64,000 nt of DNA from Actinernus sp. WN-2022 (GCA_030867875.1 JAOWCC010000655.1:6983083-7047082), one strand, 5' to 3'; counted from the stretch's first letter, positions 21,143-33,540 are shown. Translations and numbers: made by a program. Notes: generated from the sequence alone by a model not told the origin.

Positions 21143-21223
21143 TGTTTGGCCAAGACCGTAAATCAGTTTCAACATCACCTTCGTACAATGACAAACTTGC
21201 CACGGGATTTTACAGAAAAAACT

Positions 21224-21720
21224 TTAAAATACCGTACCTTCAAAAGGGTGTTGCCAAGGAAAGAGTAAAACCTTGGTACGTTCTCTCTTTTCCTCTGCAT
21301 TGTCTTGGTTTCTCTTGCCACAGGCTGTACATGTTTGGCCCCAAGCTGCACAATTGTTCTTCCCTGGGCGGTGTTTACGGCCGCAATAATCACAGGGTTT
21401 TCCGGTTGGCTGCGTGTGCACGGAGTCAGATTTCCAGTTCTGTTGTTCTTGTTTGGGCCTCGACATCAGATTATTGGCCAGTCAGGCTGTTCACCTTTAC
21501 TTCCAGAGAAGAAGGTCGCTGAAGAATTGGCTGCACTGCCTCCTGGATCTTCACATTCACGCTTACTTCTGTTGCCTTCATTTATTTCATAATCTCTTCC
21601 GTAATCTCTTCCGTAGAGATCGCAATGTTCCCTCAACTATGCCAATACTGACGTTTAGCCTCTTCAGTTCTGCGTTATTGTCGCTTACCTCTTTTAACTT
21701 GGTTAGAATTTGACTAAACA
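21224..21720 (-). pseudogene. Retrotransposon Gag zinc-knuckle remnant
   Basis: The minus-strand reading contains CDYCGRKHRPGKNNC, a C-x2-C-x4-H-x5-C knuckle, followed by CTACGKRN, as seen at the C-terminus of Gag in Ty3/Gypsy-type retrotransposons of cnidarians. Upstream bases to about 21720 carry frame-broken, Lys/Arg-rich Gag-like sequence. No protease, RT or LTR is attached, so this is an isolated fragment. Confidence 0.6.
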
Positions 21721-22359
21721 CCAATACTGTTGAATTTGCAGGCATAGTTTAACTCTAGTAGTAGTAACAGTGTAGTCCGGAGTAGTATAATGCTGAATAA
21801 AAGATAGGATCAACATAATCCATGGCTTGTGTTTCGTATACCGGGATCACAAACTTGTTACTCAGGTCTTTGGCTGGCACAAATCAAGAATCGCAAAGTG
21901 TTTTTTTTGTGTCGCGAGTTTACTCAACACGTGACAGGGTCAACCAATCAGATTCTATATCGCTCAGGATGCTGCGGGTCATCTTATTTTTTCATTTAAC
22001 TTCATTCGTGTGGAAAGCCTTCCAACAGGCTCCGCATATTTCAACTGGCGCCCTTGTCGGATTTTTACCTTGACACGACGAACACCACATGAGTACACTT
22101 CACAGTTTTGCTGAAACCAAAGGTTTCTTCGATGGAAATGGCAAGATGTTGAGTTTTTCTAGGACTTTGGAAGGAAATTTCTCATATTTTACTAAAAGAT
22201 TAGGGATCATCTGGCGCTGCTAACGCACGTGGCCTGACGTGGTGAAATATTTGTAAGTATAAAAACACACATAAAAATTACCAGATAAGATTGCATTTTT
22301 GCTATTTCATATTCGTTTCTGTCAAAAGGAATGGCATCAAATATAGCAGTAAATGGCTA

Positions 22360-22904
22360 GATTCCTGTTGTTCCAAGTTCCTCATCAATGGCTTTAGCTC
22401 GTGCTAAGGCCACAGCTGCTTCTTCCTCTAAGTGTAAGCTTTCTAACGTCCCCTCCTGGTCTCTTTTCCTTCTGGCGAAAGCCAGCTCTTTCTCATTTCT
22501 CTTCCTCATTTCTCTTCCTTTCTAAAACAAGCTCCTCTTGTTCTATCCGAAATGCTGACTGATATTCTGTCTGGGTTCTTATTTTATGGCTGTAGACGAC
22601 GCTCTTGTTTACATTAAAGCACACTAGCACATGAGGTAAAAGCCATTAAAGACAGCAATATGGTCTGGTACTCAATGAAAGTAGAATGGACGTCACTTAT
22701 AGCTGAGCGGAGCAGTTCCACTGAATCGGGGATTTCTTGAAGATTCGTGATAGAAACTATTGTTTTCTCCCATATATTTTCCAATTTACCTCTATCTGAC
22801 TGGAATCTATTTTCAATTACCTTTGCGGAAGGCTTGATAATCCTTATGGGACGAATCGATTCCACTTCGCTGCTATGGTGGTGGCGGCCATTGTTATCTC
22901 CCAA
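22360..22904 (-). pseudogene. Gag-like/coiled-coil fragment
   Basis: Minus-strand 22904-22614 reads KLENIWEKTIVSITNLQE and SAISDVHSTFIEYQTIL, the pattern at the N-terminus of Gag-like proteins associated with cnidarian retroelements. At 22560-22360 a charged coiled coil follows (ELVLERKRNE, then after a shift ELAFARRKRDQEG and EEEAAVALARAKAIDEEL). Frames differ between the pieces and a gap separates them. It overlaps the end of the neighbouring exon (22889-23050) in another frame. Confidence 0.4.
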
Positions 22905-24167
22905 AGTATCGGGATTTGAGTATGTTCCACTCTGAAGAAGGTTGAAGTCGAGATGAAGGAGAGTCCCATAAACTTTGCAAACCTTTCAACTTTACTGAAG
23001 TTATTGCCAGACAGTAGTATGGCTGCAGCACCTTGGAGGTTATTGGACATTACATCATTTGTATCACCTTACTAAACAACACAGACTATAACCCTTATTT
23101 AATAGTCATGCGAACTAATTGAAAAATCCCGTTTTAGAATCTTGATAATTTAACTAGTTTAAAAAAAATTAAACCAAATATAAAATTGAACCACAACATA
23201 GCCACTGGATTTCTAACAACGGAAATATACATTCACCAGGATTTTTCTGATTTTCAGTAAGACTAACCTCATCTCTTTCCTTTTCTAATCTCTTTATCTC
23301 TGACTCTTGCCTGTTTAGGGAAGCTTGTTTTTTCTTCGCATTTCGCCTTCAAATGCTCCCTAGATTCGACCTACAAGAAAACAGCATTCACCCGTGATTG
23401 GAGCAGGTTTGGATTGAGTTTCGAGAGGAATCCGGTGATTACTTTTACTTAGCTTTTCTCTTGGGTGTGAAACATGTTTAATTTGTAATTATCACCCAAA
23501 TGAATCGAGTTCTAAACTAAACCCGAACACGCAATCGTGCAAAATCTTCCCTTGTGACCAGCAGGGCACTTCCAGCGTATGATAGCACTGGTACCACATA
23601 GGGAATAGTCCATGGCTGTCTGGATATTTGCAGCTTCCTCCTAACTGCTGCAGTAAGAGATCAAGAGAACATATAATTTTTGTTCCTTTAATTAGACCAA
23701 TTTCTTCCTGGTGTTGATATTCCTCATACCTCCTGGAGAACTTTAGATGTGGCCCATACTGTGGTACATGCTGTGGCCCATACTGTGGTACATGCTGTGG
23801 CCCATACTGTGGTACATGCTGTGGCCCATACTGTGGTACATGCTGTGGCCCATACTGTGGTACATGCTTTGGAACAGATGGTTTTGGTGGTTGTACCTCA
23901 CTGTGAACTTTCTTTCCCTGGGTGAACTGCAATGCACCAATGATATTAGTTGCATCAGCAACTGGTGGATCTGGAATGACTTCCAACAATGTAGAGCCCA
24001 GTTCATCACCTGCTGGTGTGTATGTTATTGGTGGTGGATCTGCTATGACTTGTGACAATGTTTCCAAGTTATCAGATGCTGGAGGTACTACTATGAAGTC
24101 TGATAATTTGCTGGAGTCAAGTCCTTCAGCAATGCTTTCATCTCCTTCCTCAAGTTTATCTTCCCTA
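22880..24167 (-). pseudogene. TE-derived multi-exon protein with octapeptide repeat, frameshifted
   Basis: The larger exon follows an acceptor at about 24168 (TTCCTTGTTTAG) and reads EDKLEEGDESIAEGLDS, an acidic Pro-rich part, then five copies of HVPQYGPQ, then IKGTKIICSLDLLLQQLGG. Near 23610 the frame must shift by one to give SAIIRWKCPAGHKGRF, a pattern that recurs in a cnidarian/fish repeat protein family (...KWKC..GH...F). A second exon at 23050-22889 reads NNLQGAAAILLSGNN and FMGLSFISTSTFFRVE, the next conserved block of that family. The rest of the catalytic part is missing. I do not know a formal family name. Confidence 0.55.
23748..23874. repeat. 24-bp coding minisatellite (5 copies)
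   Basis: Five near-perfect copies of a 24-bp unit (TGGTACATGCTGTGGCCCATACTG-type) encode HVPQYGPQ on the minus strand. All frames on both strands are open across it. The last copy differs at one base (CTTTGG for CTGTGG). Confidence 0.95.
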
Positions 24168-24408
24168 AACAAGGAATATTAAAAAATGTATGTAACTTCT
24201 CTATCAAGTCCTTTTCTCCTTTTCTTGGTTTTCTGTCAGTAGAACTGATATTTTTAAAATGCTTGTTGATAACAGCTATAAAGTTTGATCTGGAAAATAC
24301 ATCCAATTCATTGCCATGCATAACATTGTAACAGATGTTCAATACATATTTTCATCATAAAAGCAATAGACCACATTATGTTTGATTTACCAGCAAAATA
24401 AACTACTT

Positions 24409-24852
24409 GAAGGGCTCCATGCGAGAAGAGAGTAAGTGACTTTAAATGATCAAGTTCTCAATTCTCCCATTGAAAACAAAGAACATCAGGATAAATATTT
24501 AATATTAGCCTCCTATGCACTCCAAAACTCTCTCACCATTAATGCCTGCTCAACTGAGGAGCACAGTCCAGGAGGTTGACCTTCACCTTGAGCTTCTCTT
24601 CTTAATTTTCATGAGAAATAAGCAAAGGTCAATGGCCCATGTTAATACAGCCCTTGACATTGGTTGATTGTAGACAATCACTCAAACCTGATTGGCTCTT
24701 GAGAAACAGGGGAATGGAATGTACTGCTTGGTTGAGCAGGCATTAGTGGGGAGAATTTTGCAGTGACATTAAGAATGGCTGCAAAGGAGGCTAGAAGAAT
24801 ATGAGATTTGATCAAAAGTCACTTACTCTGTTCTTGCATGGACCTCTTGGTT
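24409..24852. mobile_element. MITE with long terminal inverted repeats
   Basis: CCATGCGAGAAGAGAGTAAG followed by TGACTTT (24416-24445) is inverted at 24806-24842 (AAAGTCACTTACTCTGTTCT, TGCATGG). A second inverted pair lies inside (ATTAATGCCTGCTCAACTGA versus TTGAGCAGGCATTAGTGG). A solitary related arm is at 38615-38700, so the family is repeated in the window. Confidence 0.75.
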
Positions 24853-25661
24853 AAAGCAGGTTTTGATTTTTAAGTTTATTGTATTCTCCCTGCCTCACGT
24901 ACGTACGCATGCTTTATTTTGCAGTTAACAGAAATATGAGGCAATGAATTTGGCTCAATTTCAATCATGCTAGCCATATCATTTTAGTCATGAGAAACAT
25001 TTAAATTATTTACAAATTAAGCAAACATAATTTTTACCAACCACAAAATCTCTTCCTCTTCACTTTAACTCTCATCATGCTGTTTATCTAGGTCATCATG
25101 CAGCTCATATGAGCTGCTTCTAATTTGTCGCTGTAATGATAGAAATACATAACAACCAAATTCAAAATATAATTTATACCATACAATGTCAGCTCACACC
25201 ATAGTGCAGGTGCTAGACAGGATAATGTACAGTATTTTACAATGGGTTCCATTAACTTTGAAAGTAGCTACATTGTATGCCCTAGAAATGCTAGAAGTAT
25301 AGCATAATGAAGGACTCTGGAGGTTGCCGACTTCTGTTGAAACCACTGGACTTCTAAACAGTATTATTAGATTGTACTACCATATAAACAGAAAATTACA
25401 TGGTGGCTCTCTGTTCACTGGTGAAATATGTATGCTACAATGCAAGTAATATCGTCTACTATTTATAACAAAAAACATCATGGCATCAATCATTGAATGA
25501 AAATGCATGAGAACTACTCACATGGCATCAAAGGTAATGAAGACACACTTGACACATCATCTTCACTAAAGGCTGGGGAGGTATCCAAGTCATTAGGCCT
25601 TTCACAGAACCATATGGCTGTACCATGTACGAATGTGTTCTCCAACACTATGCACACTCAC

Positions 25662-28538
25662 ATCTTCGCTTAGCCCAGTAATGTCAATGGTGGTTGATCT
25701 AATAATAAATCTGTAAGTGATGTACAGGTATTATTTTTAATTAACATACCCCTCGAACATTATTGTAATTGTGCCGTTATTTATAAAATAAGCTTAGAAA
25801 TTGCTCAAGTAAGTTACACTGTGACAGTAGTTTAGATAAATTGAGCCATATTTGTGATTTGACCAATAAAACATATTAAAATAATATCACTAAGTCTTAT
25901 TATCGTTGAAAATATAGCAAATTTCATGTAGTTTTAAATTAAAATACATTTACTCATTGACTGGCATTTCAAGCTCCATACCAGCAGTATCACTTGGTTT
26001 TCGAATTAGAGTTGAAGTCAAAGGACCTTTAAATGGAATACATGCTTTGTGTTACGAAATGAAGTCTCCTTGTTACAAGTAAAATCAATAAACGGATCCC
26101 GATGAACTTATAAGACAACAAAGTGAAGAAAACATAGCGGGATCACGATTTACGATAAACATGAGCTATTAAAATATCACCCTGCTGTCTACAAAATAAG
26201 TCAAACAAAATGTTAAAACCCGTTTCACATGAAGCAACATCCAATGGTTTGAATAAAACAGTGTTTTCACACACGCACACGCATAAAGTACTGGAAAAAA
26301 ATATTAAAATCACACCTTCATCGTGTTCACGTATTGCTCGTTTTCTTGGCTTTGGTCCACTTTGCAGGCGCGTGGCTTCCATCGGTCTATTAAAAAAGAG
26401 CGTGAAAAACATTGTAATTCCTAATTAACACAGTAAGCGCTTGGGATCAATGGATTAGATAATACGAAGCTTCATACCTGTGCTAAGACTTGTTTGCTCT
26501 TCGAGTTTGTGCATCCAGCGATAGAAGATGGGAAGTGAAAGCGGAATCAGTCGTGGAAAAAAACAGACCTTAATTTCGCTCCCATCCAGGAAGAGTGTAT
26601 TCTAAAATCCATCCAGATCCTCTCGTGGTATTTCTGCCAGTCCTTAACCCTGGTTTTGATGCCAGAATAGTATTTCTTCCTTCCACTACCACTTCGGCTG
26701 CTGCCATGTTTTCTGTCATTGTCAGTCCCAGAATTGCTTGCTGACATATTTCGATAATTTTTCAAAGCTCAAAGCCAAAATAACTACATTTCCAAGTAGA
26801 TTGAAATACCTTCTAAATAAGAACGAGACTAGCTAACAGGATTCCAATGATTACCGCAGATTCAAATGATGCTTCGATTTCACCCCCAAACTTAAATGAA
26901 TCTGAAAAAGTCACGCATGCGCAGTTCAGTTCGTTCAGCTGACAGAGTTCCTTTAAATAACAGAAAACATGATTTTGTTTGGTGGCTGGGTTGTGCTAAG
27001 TATATATACTTAGATCTGTACCTTCCTTCTCCCTTGTACTGAGTTACAAGACCCCCAATGATTTTCTGAAATTCGTTCATCTGGCAATTTGCATATTGAG
27101 CATCCCTAGAGGTCTTGTACATTTCAAATAGTGCCTTCTTTTTAATCTCAGGCACTAGCTGTTTATGCTGCTCCTCAGACAGTTGTGGTTTGCAAGCCTT
27201 GTCCTTGTCGCCATATGCTTGTGGTAACTGACATTGGTTTTCGGCTATTTTTGAATTCCCTTCAAAAACATAACCAGACTCGTTTGAAGCTGTGAAGTTG
27301 ATTCATTCATTTTTATTTTATAAAACAGTTTCAAAATGTATTTTATTTGTAAAGACTTTTCTTCAATTTTCAGGTTTTGGCATTGTTTGATTACTATTTA
27401 CAGTAAATGTTGTTGGTATTAACTATGAAATGTGCCTAATTTCCTAAACATTATCCTGAGAAAGTTACCCTTGAGACAATGCAGGTTAATTGCCATTTTT
27501 CCTCTTGGTTTACATGTAATGGAAGAGTCCAGGTTTACAGCACTGGCTACATGATTCTGATCTTCATAGATCACTGATAATGCTAATCTCATGTCTTTGC
27601 ATTACACATACTTATTTTCTATGTACCTTTAGAAAAACCATCTAGGGCACTTCCTAGCTGTAATAAGCAGCAGAATGGTATCTCCATTTGTTGGACAACA
27701 CCATAGTTTTTAGCTAGGAGCTTTAGGTCTGACACCGTTTTAAACTGAAATAAGAAATAATAATATTAAAATATTTGGTTTTAAACTAAGAGTTAATGAA
27801 CTTTCATAAAATGCATAGTCAGTACATAATAGCCCACTTCCGAGATATACCTCACTTCCTACATACAAAGGAATCAATACGAGGCTCCGTGCATAATGCT
27901 CAGTCGTTTCTTGAGAAGACTATAGCACTATTGCAGTCTGTCACGAACGACTGAGCATTGTGAACGGAGTCTCGTAATAATATACATTTCTACTGATCAT
28001 GAATGGAACTATAAGACAGTGCAGGTATGTATAATACTTTAAATAGTATAGATGTAAAAATACCGTGCGCTAGTGAAAAACGAAGTTAATTCGATGCAAA
28101 AACTAGCAAATTACTCGATGTGCATGCACTGTGCTCGAATTAGTGGCATGCTGGTGGCACCAACAGCACTGAGCTCGTGCAAGCTAAGATTCAAAACGTT
28201 TTACTAAAAACATAAGGCATCACAATAATGAATTCAGGTATAGTCCTGTCACAGAAATAATAAAAGGAATCTGGTAGAAAAAAATAAGGAAAACACAGAT
28301 TAACACTATAACAATCAAGTTGGACAGGAAAAGGAAAGAGTTTATACCAGGGTCCTATTATCAACATCTATAGGTAGCTCATGTTACCCAGACAGCTGAT
28401 TGGCTTATGTCATTTCAGGATGGCTTATATAAGTGGGATGTTATTACATACATTAGTTACATGTGAACACACCTTAAGTTTTTCTGTCAATTCAGGGATT
28501 CTTGTAATCCATGCTTCACCAAGAATTAATTTGCATTG
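25662..28538 (-). CDS. Unrecognised multi-exon gene, six exons joining in phase
   Basis: Six minus-strand exons have good AG/GT borders and compatible phases: 28538-28473 (QCKLILGEAWITRIPELTEK), 27744-27627 (KTVSDLKLLAKNYGVVQQ), 27289-27022 (SNESGYVFEG, then EIKKKALFEMYKTSRDAQY), 26386-26316 (PMEATRLQSGPKPRKRAIRE), 26026-25954 (GPLTSTLIRKPSDTAG) and 25698-25662 (STTIDITGLSED, donor GTGAGT). Split codons reconstruct at every junction. The first part looks globular and alpha-helical; later exons are short, basic or acidic and probably disordered. Possible further exons are at 25602-25523 (NDLDTSPAFSEDDVSS) and 25130-25060, but their phases do not fit. It may continue into the TE-derived exon at 24167. 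Upstream start not found. I do not recognise the family. Confidence 0.6.
26575..26740 (-). CDS. Possible alternative first exon
   Basis: A minus-strand reading begins MSASNSGTDNDRKHGSSRSG and continues with RKKYYSGIKTRVKDWQKYHE. It lies between two exons of the gene at 25.7-28.5 kb and starts with ATG, so it could be an alternative first exon. No phase-compatible donor could be confirmed. Confidence 0.3.
27878..27976. mobile_element. 95-bp foldback MITE with TA duplication (intronic)
   Basis: CGAGGCTCCGTGCATAATGC with TCAGTCGTT is inverted as AACGACTGAGCATTGTGAAC with GGAGTCTCG, between TA (27878-27879) and TA (27975-27976). It lies in the first visible intron of the minus-strand gene. Confidence 0.82.
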
Positions 28539-30180
28539 CTGGCCTGTTTAAGTGTATATAAGTGCATGTAATAGACTTAGATCTTAGATATATACTTCTA
28601 TTTTAGTTTACACTAATACTGGAAAAAGAATAAAACAGTGAAAAATACAACCTTATGACAACAGCAACGTGTAGGTGCAACAACGGAGGTGATAAGTATA
28701 TAAATAAATAAATATGGAAATAAATAATCAGATAAATGATTGCTGAAGTATAGTCAGCTTATAAGCGCCTAAGATATGTAGGTATCTTCATTGTCGTGAT
28801 CGAAGGTCTAATAGCAATAATTAATAGTGGTAACGATGGGACATTGATCACGTGCTTGGGTAATTTGTTCCATACGTGGATTGTACGTAGGTAAAATGAA
28901 TAACTAAAAGCAAGAACATTGCACTCTAGCTGACATTATAGTACAAGTTATTATGTCTAGGGTTTGGGATAATATTGGGAGGGAAGCCAATCCCCACCAG
29001 GGTTTATATCAATTTATATTATTCTCATTGAATATCAGCTCAAAACTTTTATTTCATTTTAACTTTAAGGTCCAACTTAACTAAATTTAGAAATCTGAAA
29101 GGATCCCCTTTTCATTCAAACAACATCACGTTCTTTGAAGTCTTGATTTAAATATTACCCATCACAACAGCCCCTTCTGATAATGAACTATTAAAATTAT
29201 GCAACTAAATGTTAAAAGATTGAAGTCAAATACAGAATTAACAGATCGACTGTAGCATAAACATTATTACATTACAAGATTAGCATTATTTTTACATAGA
29301 ACTCTAGGCTAACAAATATAAATAAATACTTAAGTTTAGTGATTTAAAATACCTTGGGGTTGCTTGACAATAACAGTTGCAGTTATAGTAATTAATGTAG
29401 AATAGATATTTAGTAAACTAGAGATGTGCAGGATGTACAATACTTATATACCCGTTAAATACACCGTACACGTACGTTTGAAATTTAAGCAAATTAAGGT
29501 ATATATTAGTATATAAACCATAACATTTGAAGTCTGAAGTCCCATCCTCTGAAATTTGAAGTCTGAAGTCCCTTCATGACTTCATTCGTATAAAACAGAC
29601 CGGGATTAGAGCACCGGGAAAACTCAGTTTCCGTGTGAGGCAGGGGCAATGAGACTATATAGAGTATATTCGTTTACCAATAATAGAAATATTTTGCGTA
29701 AGTACTAGCAGTCTGTTTATTCAGTATTTCGGGGCTCAACTATTATAATTCTAACCGCCAAGCACACACAAGACATGAATATGGGCTCTCTTAATTGCTA
29801 TAATTACGTTTTGAATGGCCCATTTAGGATTACAACTTGAGTACTTACATGTACCTCATAATTTGAAGCAATGTTGGAATTTATTACCACTGGCACTGAA
29901 TTTGAAGAGATATATACCTTGGAATTCGTTAACGTTGGTAGATCGAGCGGAAGGATTCGAAAAGGGTGCGAAAATGTGTATTACCCAAGTTGCATTGCAC
30001 GCTTTCTATCTCATCTTCAAGCCGAGGCTACTTCAGTGGCGCGCCTGCCCGGGAAATCGTACAAATGTAAATCATCATCGTTTCACGTAGCTTCATTTTC
30101 AGAAATATCGCAACCTGGAGGATACCGAGCCAATTGAAGAAGTTACGAAATCATGTACGTTCTTTTTATTAACCATGCTA
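28539..30180. other. AT-rich stretch without a clear gene
   Basis: A short direct duplication of TTTGAAGTCTGAAGTCCC lies at 29527-29575. A plus-strand reading at 29871-30137 (FVNVGRSSGRIRKGCENVYY) could be a fragment but shows no known motif. Confidence 0.4.
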
Positions 30181-30330
30181 GTAGTCTGCTTGCATGTGGT
30201 AGAGGGTGTGTATCACAGAAAACGGATATCGAAGCGGTTCGGCCATTATGGCGGCCGCTTCGATATCCGTCTTCTGCGATCAGTGTTCTGCACGAAAAAA
30301 AAAACACTCTACCGCCTGGAAGCAGGCTAC
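30181..30330. mobile_element. Strong foldback element
   Basis: GTAGTCTGCTTGCATGTGGT is inverted at the right end as CCGCCTGGAAGCAGGCTAC. The centre is an almost perfect hairpin of ACGGATATCGAAGCGG and CCGCTTCGATATCCGT around GCCATTATGGC. No target duplication of 8-9 bp was found. Confidence 0.8.
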
Positions 30331-31088
30331 ATCTCCAGTGCCATGAACTGTGTCACGAGGCCGGCCTTGGCCGTAATCAGTTAATGGAGACCATTCATAT
30401 GATATAAACCAGTAAGACTTTATGTACCGATCAAATCGAAACGTGAACACCCCCCGGCAACCCTCGGGCATAGACATAGACATTATTTTATTTGGACCTT
30501 GCATAACTAAATACATTGGCTTTTATCCAAATAAGTTATTATAATAATATTCGAGACTCTCTAATATATATGTTTAATAAGCCATGGTAGAAGTTGTTCA
30601 TTTGTTCCTTTCTTTGATGCATTCATATATGTATCTCGATACTAAATTTTGCACCTTATAGGGCGGGTTAATTTATAATAAGAATATCTCATCTTCCGTT
30701 AAGTATTGTAGTTTTCTTTTTATAGTTTTCGATTTCGCTTTGGGTTATAATAAGGGGATCGAATTGAAAAGTATTTTTCATCTTAAATTTCTCTATAGCA
30801 TTTTTGACAGATTCGGTCTTCTAATTTCTGAAAGGTCTTCAAGTGCCTACCTTTCTCGATATGAAGGCAGTGGTTACTGATACGGAGCTTAGTAAGTGAT
30901 ATCCTGTGCTTGATATTACTAATATGATTGAGGGTATTCTTCTTGTTTATAGGCTATTTAAAAGAATCGGTAAGTCCTAAGACTGGAATTCGATATCTCT
31001 AAGCCTTTGTTTTCCTTGTCTACGTAGGTTTTTCCAATCAATAAGTGTTTGAGCTGTTTTCGAGCCAAATGTATCCGTAACCGAGTCG

Positions 31089-32002
31089 TTAGATGATATG
31101 TTTCAGCTTTTCGGTCCAGCTAAATGAGTGATGGTAATGAAGGCAATCCAAAATAGCCTGATCTGATAGTTTGCTTTTGTCAGAGACTATAAATTGTTCG
31201 GTTTTGGACATGATAACTGAATCATCAGCGTACAAGAGACAGTTGATTTGATGATTTTGCATTTGGACCAATTCTGAATTGGGTTGGTTAAGTGATTCTG
31301 GTAAATCGTGTAAAAATAAGTTAAAAGAGTGTAGGTGACAAAATACATCCTTGTTTGACTCCTAAGAAACATTTGAAGCTCTGAGGTATCCATGTTATCT
31401 GCTGATTTGTCGTTGGTGTACATAGAGACTAGGAGAGAATAGAAATTTCCTGTTATTCCTACCTTTTTTACTTTTTCGAATAAAAAAATAGCTTCTTGGT
31501 ATGCTATCAAACGTTTTTTTTAAATCCACAAAACAAGTAAACAACAAGTTCCTCTTTTTCTTAGGTTTACTTTTGACATACTTATCAATCATTGCCTTAA
31601 GAATTAAAATACTATCTATGGTACCATGTTTTTTTTCTAAAGCCGCCTTGCTCAGGTTTTAATATTCCTTTACTTATAAGTATCCATATAATATTTTGTT
31701 AAGTATCGAAGTAAACAGTTTTCCTAGCGACGAAAGCAGGGTTATACTTCTGTAGTTTTCAACATTGTCATAATTGTCATAATCTCCTTTTTTGTGTATC
31801 GGAGTTATTGTCCGAAAATCCATTCTTCTGGGAAGTGACCTGATTCAAGGATTAGGTTAAAAAGTTTTCTAAGTGGAAATTCCAGCTGTTCTTTGGCGTT
31901 CTTTAGTAGTTCATTGAGGTTGTTATCTCTACCTGGTGATTTAGAGTTTTTCAGATGGTTCAAGGCTTCAGTGATTTTATTTTCAGTAATTTCAGAATCC
32001 AA
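31089..32002 (-). pseudogene. LINE reverse transcriptase (CR1/L2-like), frame-broken
   Basis: In order on the minus strand: ALNHLKNSKSPGRDNNLNEL (32002-31805), then in shifted frames a THKKGD..N..NYR-like motif near 31790-31740, LLFTCFVDLKKTFDSIPRS (31592-31395), and INCLLYADDSVIMSKTE (31271-31089). These are the standard non-LTR RT motifs including the YADD catalytic box. At least three frameshifts separate them. Confidence 0.88.
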
Positions 32003-32018
32003 TGGACCGGAGTCGGCC

Positions 32019-32640
32019 TTATTTCTTGGAGCTTTCTATGTGGGATTTTTGATTGTGCTTTTGTTTTTTAATGTGAAATAAATTTCTTAGTTGTTTCCAT
32101 GTGCCCTTTGTGTCTGTGTAATCTATTTTATCGAGTTTGTTCTTTATATATCGACGTTTCTTTTTCTTACATAGATGTTTAAATTGCCTTTTATGGTCGT
32201 GCAGTTTATTTCTCAGCTGTTCGTCTTTTGGATTATTACATATCAGTTTTCCTAATGATTCTATATTACCTTTCTCTGTTTTGCATTCATGATCGAACCA
32301 TTCTTGACTGAATTCCTTGGTGTCAGATTTATTGTTTGTAACTATGTATTGTAGTCCTGCTTTTTCACTGACTTCTATAAGGGTTTTTGAAAATTTTTGA
32401 GTCACTGCACTTGGGTCCTTGTTTACATTGTATTCATGTAAGATTTCTGAGAAATTTGTTTGATGTTCCTCGGAATTGAGTATTTCAGGTATGTTGTCCT
32501 TTGCATCGTCATTCCAAATCAATTTTCTATGTTTTACAGTAACGTGTCTTTATTAGGTTGTGTTGGTTTATTTATCTTGAGCATGTATGAAATCTGGCAG
32601 TGATCAGAAATGTGTGGCTTGAAGTGCATTTATTTTTAAA
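32019..32640 (-). pseudogene. LINE endonuclease end and linker
   Basis: Near 32630-32570 the minus strand reads ISDHCQISYMLKI, the SDH motif that closes an APE-type endonuclease domain. The 167-residue reading 32522-32019 (WFDHECKTEKGNIESLGKLI, then Lys-rich KKKKRRYIKNKLDKID) is the charged linker normally found between endonuclease and RT. Most of the endonuclease is missing. Confidence 0.75.
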
Positions 32641-32954
32641 TAGCGAAGAAGTAACATGTTGGTACTGAGTATTACTTAGTCCACGAGACCAGAACCATTG
32701 CATTTGAAACACGTTTTTTTGGCCAGTGTTATCTCCTATTATTCTTCCGTTTAGAATTCTCAGATTAAAAACAAACAAACAACGATACCGTCTTTGGCGA
32801 GTAGATTACGTTACCGGTAATTATAGTTAGGCTGACTAATAGCTGTGTGTCTGAAATAGACGGCTAGAACTCTAAAGGCTTCACCGATAGGTGGATTCCT
32901 CTCTTGCTGCTCATCGGCATAGATTCTGTATCCATAGTTGAGTTGCTGATTCCT

Positions 32955-33383
32955 TTATTGTTGGTACCCTTTGTTGTATTGTTCGCTGTTGTTGTGCGCG
33001 ATGTTTTGTTGACCACGACGGTGTTGACCATAGTCAGTCGTAGTGTCATTGTTGTGGGATTGATAACTGGCTTGATCCCATCTATTTAGTAATTGTGGGT
33101 ATTGTCTTCTTCTTGGGCTATGGTTGCTCTTGCGTCGCATCCCTGGATTTCGAAGCCCCATACATATTTTCAGGTTTGCGCCCAATTTCTTCGTTCCTAT
33201 TTCATTATTTAGGTGAACGCTGTCGAAGATGATATTGTGATTAACGAATCCACCAGGGGTTAAGGTGATGTGCCTATTGTCAGAAAACGATACGTTATGG
33301 GATGACGTGCATAGCCTTTCTTCTAGGTGTCGATTTATTACTCGGGCCAGGCCTTCGGCCGAGGCACGAGTCAGAAAATGCAA
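32955..33383 (-). pseudogene. LINE ORF1 SGNH esterase, C-terminal half
   Basis: The reading holds FDSVHLNNEIGTKKLGANLK. The D-x-V-H block matches the last catalytic block of SGNH esterases found in ORF1 of CR1/L2-type LINEs. A Gln/Asn/Ser-rich tail follows. The N-terminal half of the domain lies 2.1 kb away at 35497-35650, separated by an insertion. Confidence 0.7.
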
Positions 33384-33385
33384 GC

Positions 33386-33410
33386 CGTTTATTATTATTA
33401 TTATTATTAT
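33386..33410. repeat. (TTA)n microsatellite
   Basis: About eight TTA units. A related (AAT)n run is at 38722-38738. Confidence 0.9.
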
Positions 33411-33435
33411 TTGTGTCGCTGGTTGGCGCCGTCAA

Positions 33436-33540
33436 CCAATCAGATTGTGCCTACTTTGGAAGTTCTTTTCACCACCGTACCAATCAGATTGCACTGTGCT
33501 GGTCACGTGAACAGTGGACAACTTTCCAGGTTTTTCAAGA
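33436..33540 (+). promoter_or_regulatory. Promoter-like block: two CCAAT boxes, E-box, YY1-type start
   Basis: CCAATCAGATTG occurs twice (33436 and 33480), CACGTG lies at 33504-33509, and CAAGATGGCGGCG surrounds the ATG at 33540. AAGATGGCGGC is the well-known YY1 initiator/start-codon motif of animal housekeeping promoters. Confidence 0.5.

Noticed and set aside
23747..24055. Trp/Met/Leu-rich plus-strand reading (MWPILWYML repeats)
   Set aside because: Antisense of the HVPQYGPQ minisatellite; a 24-bp repeat keeps every frame open.
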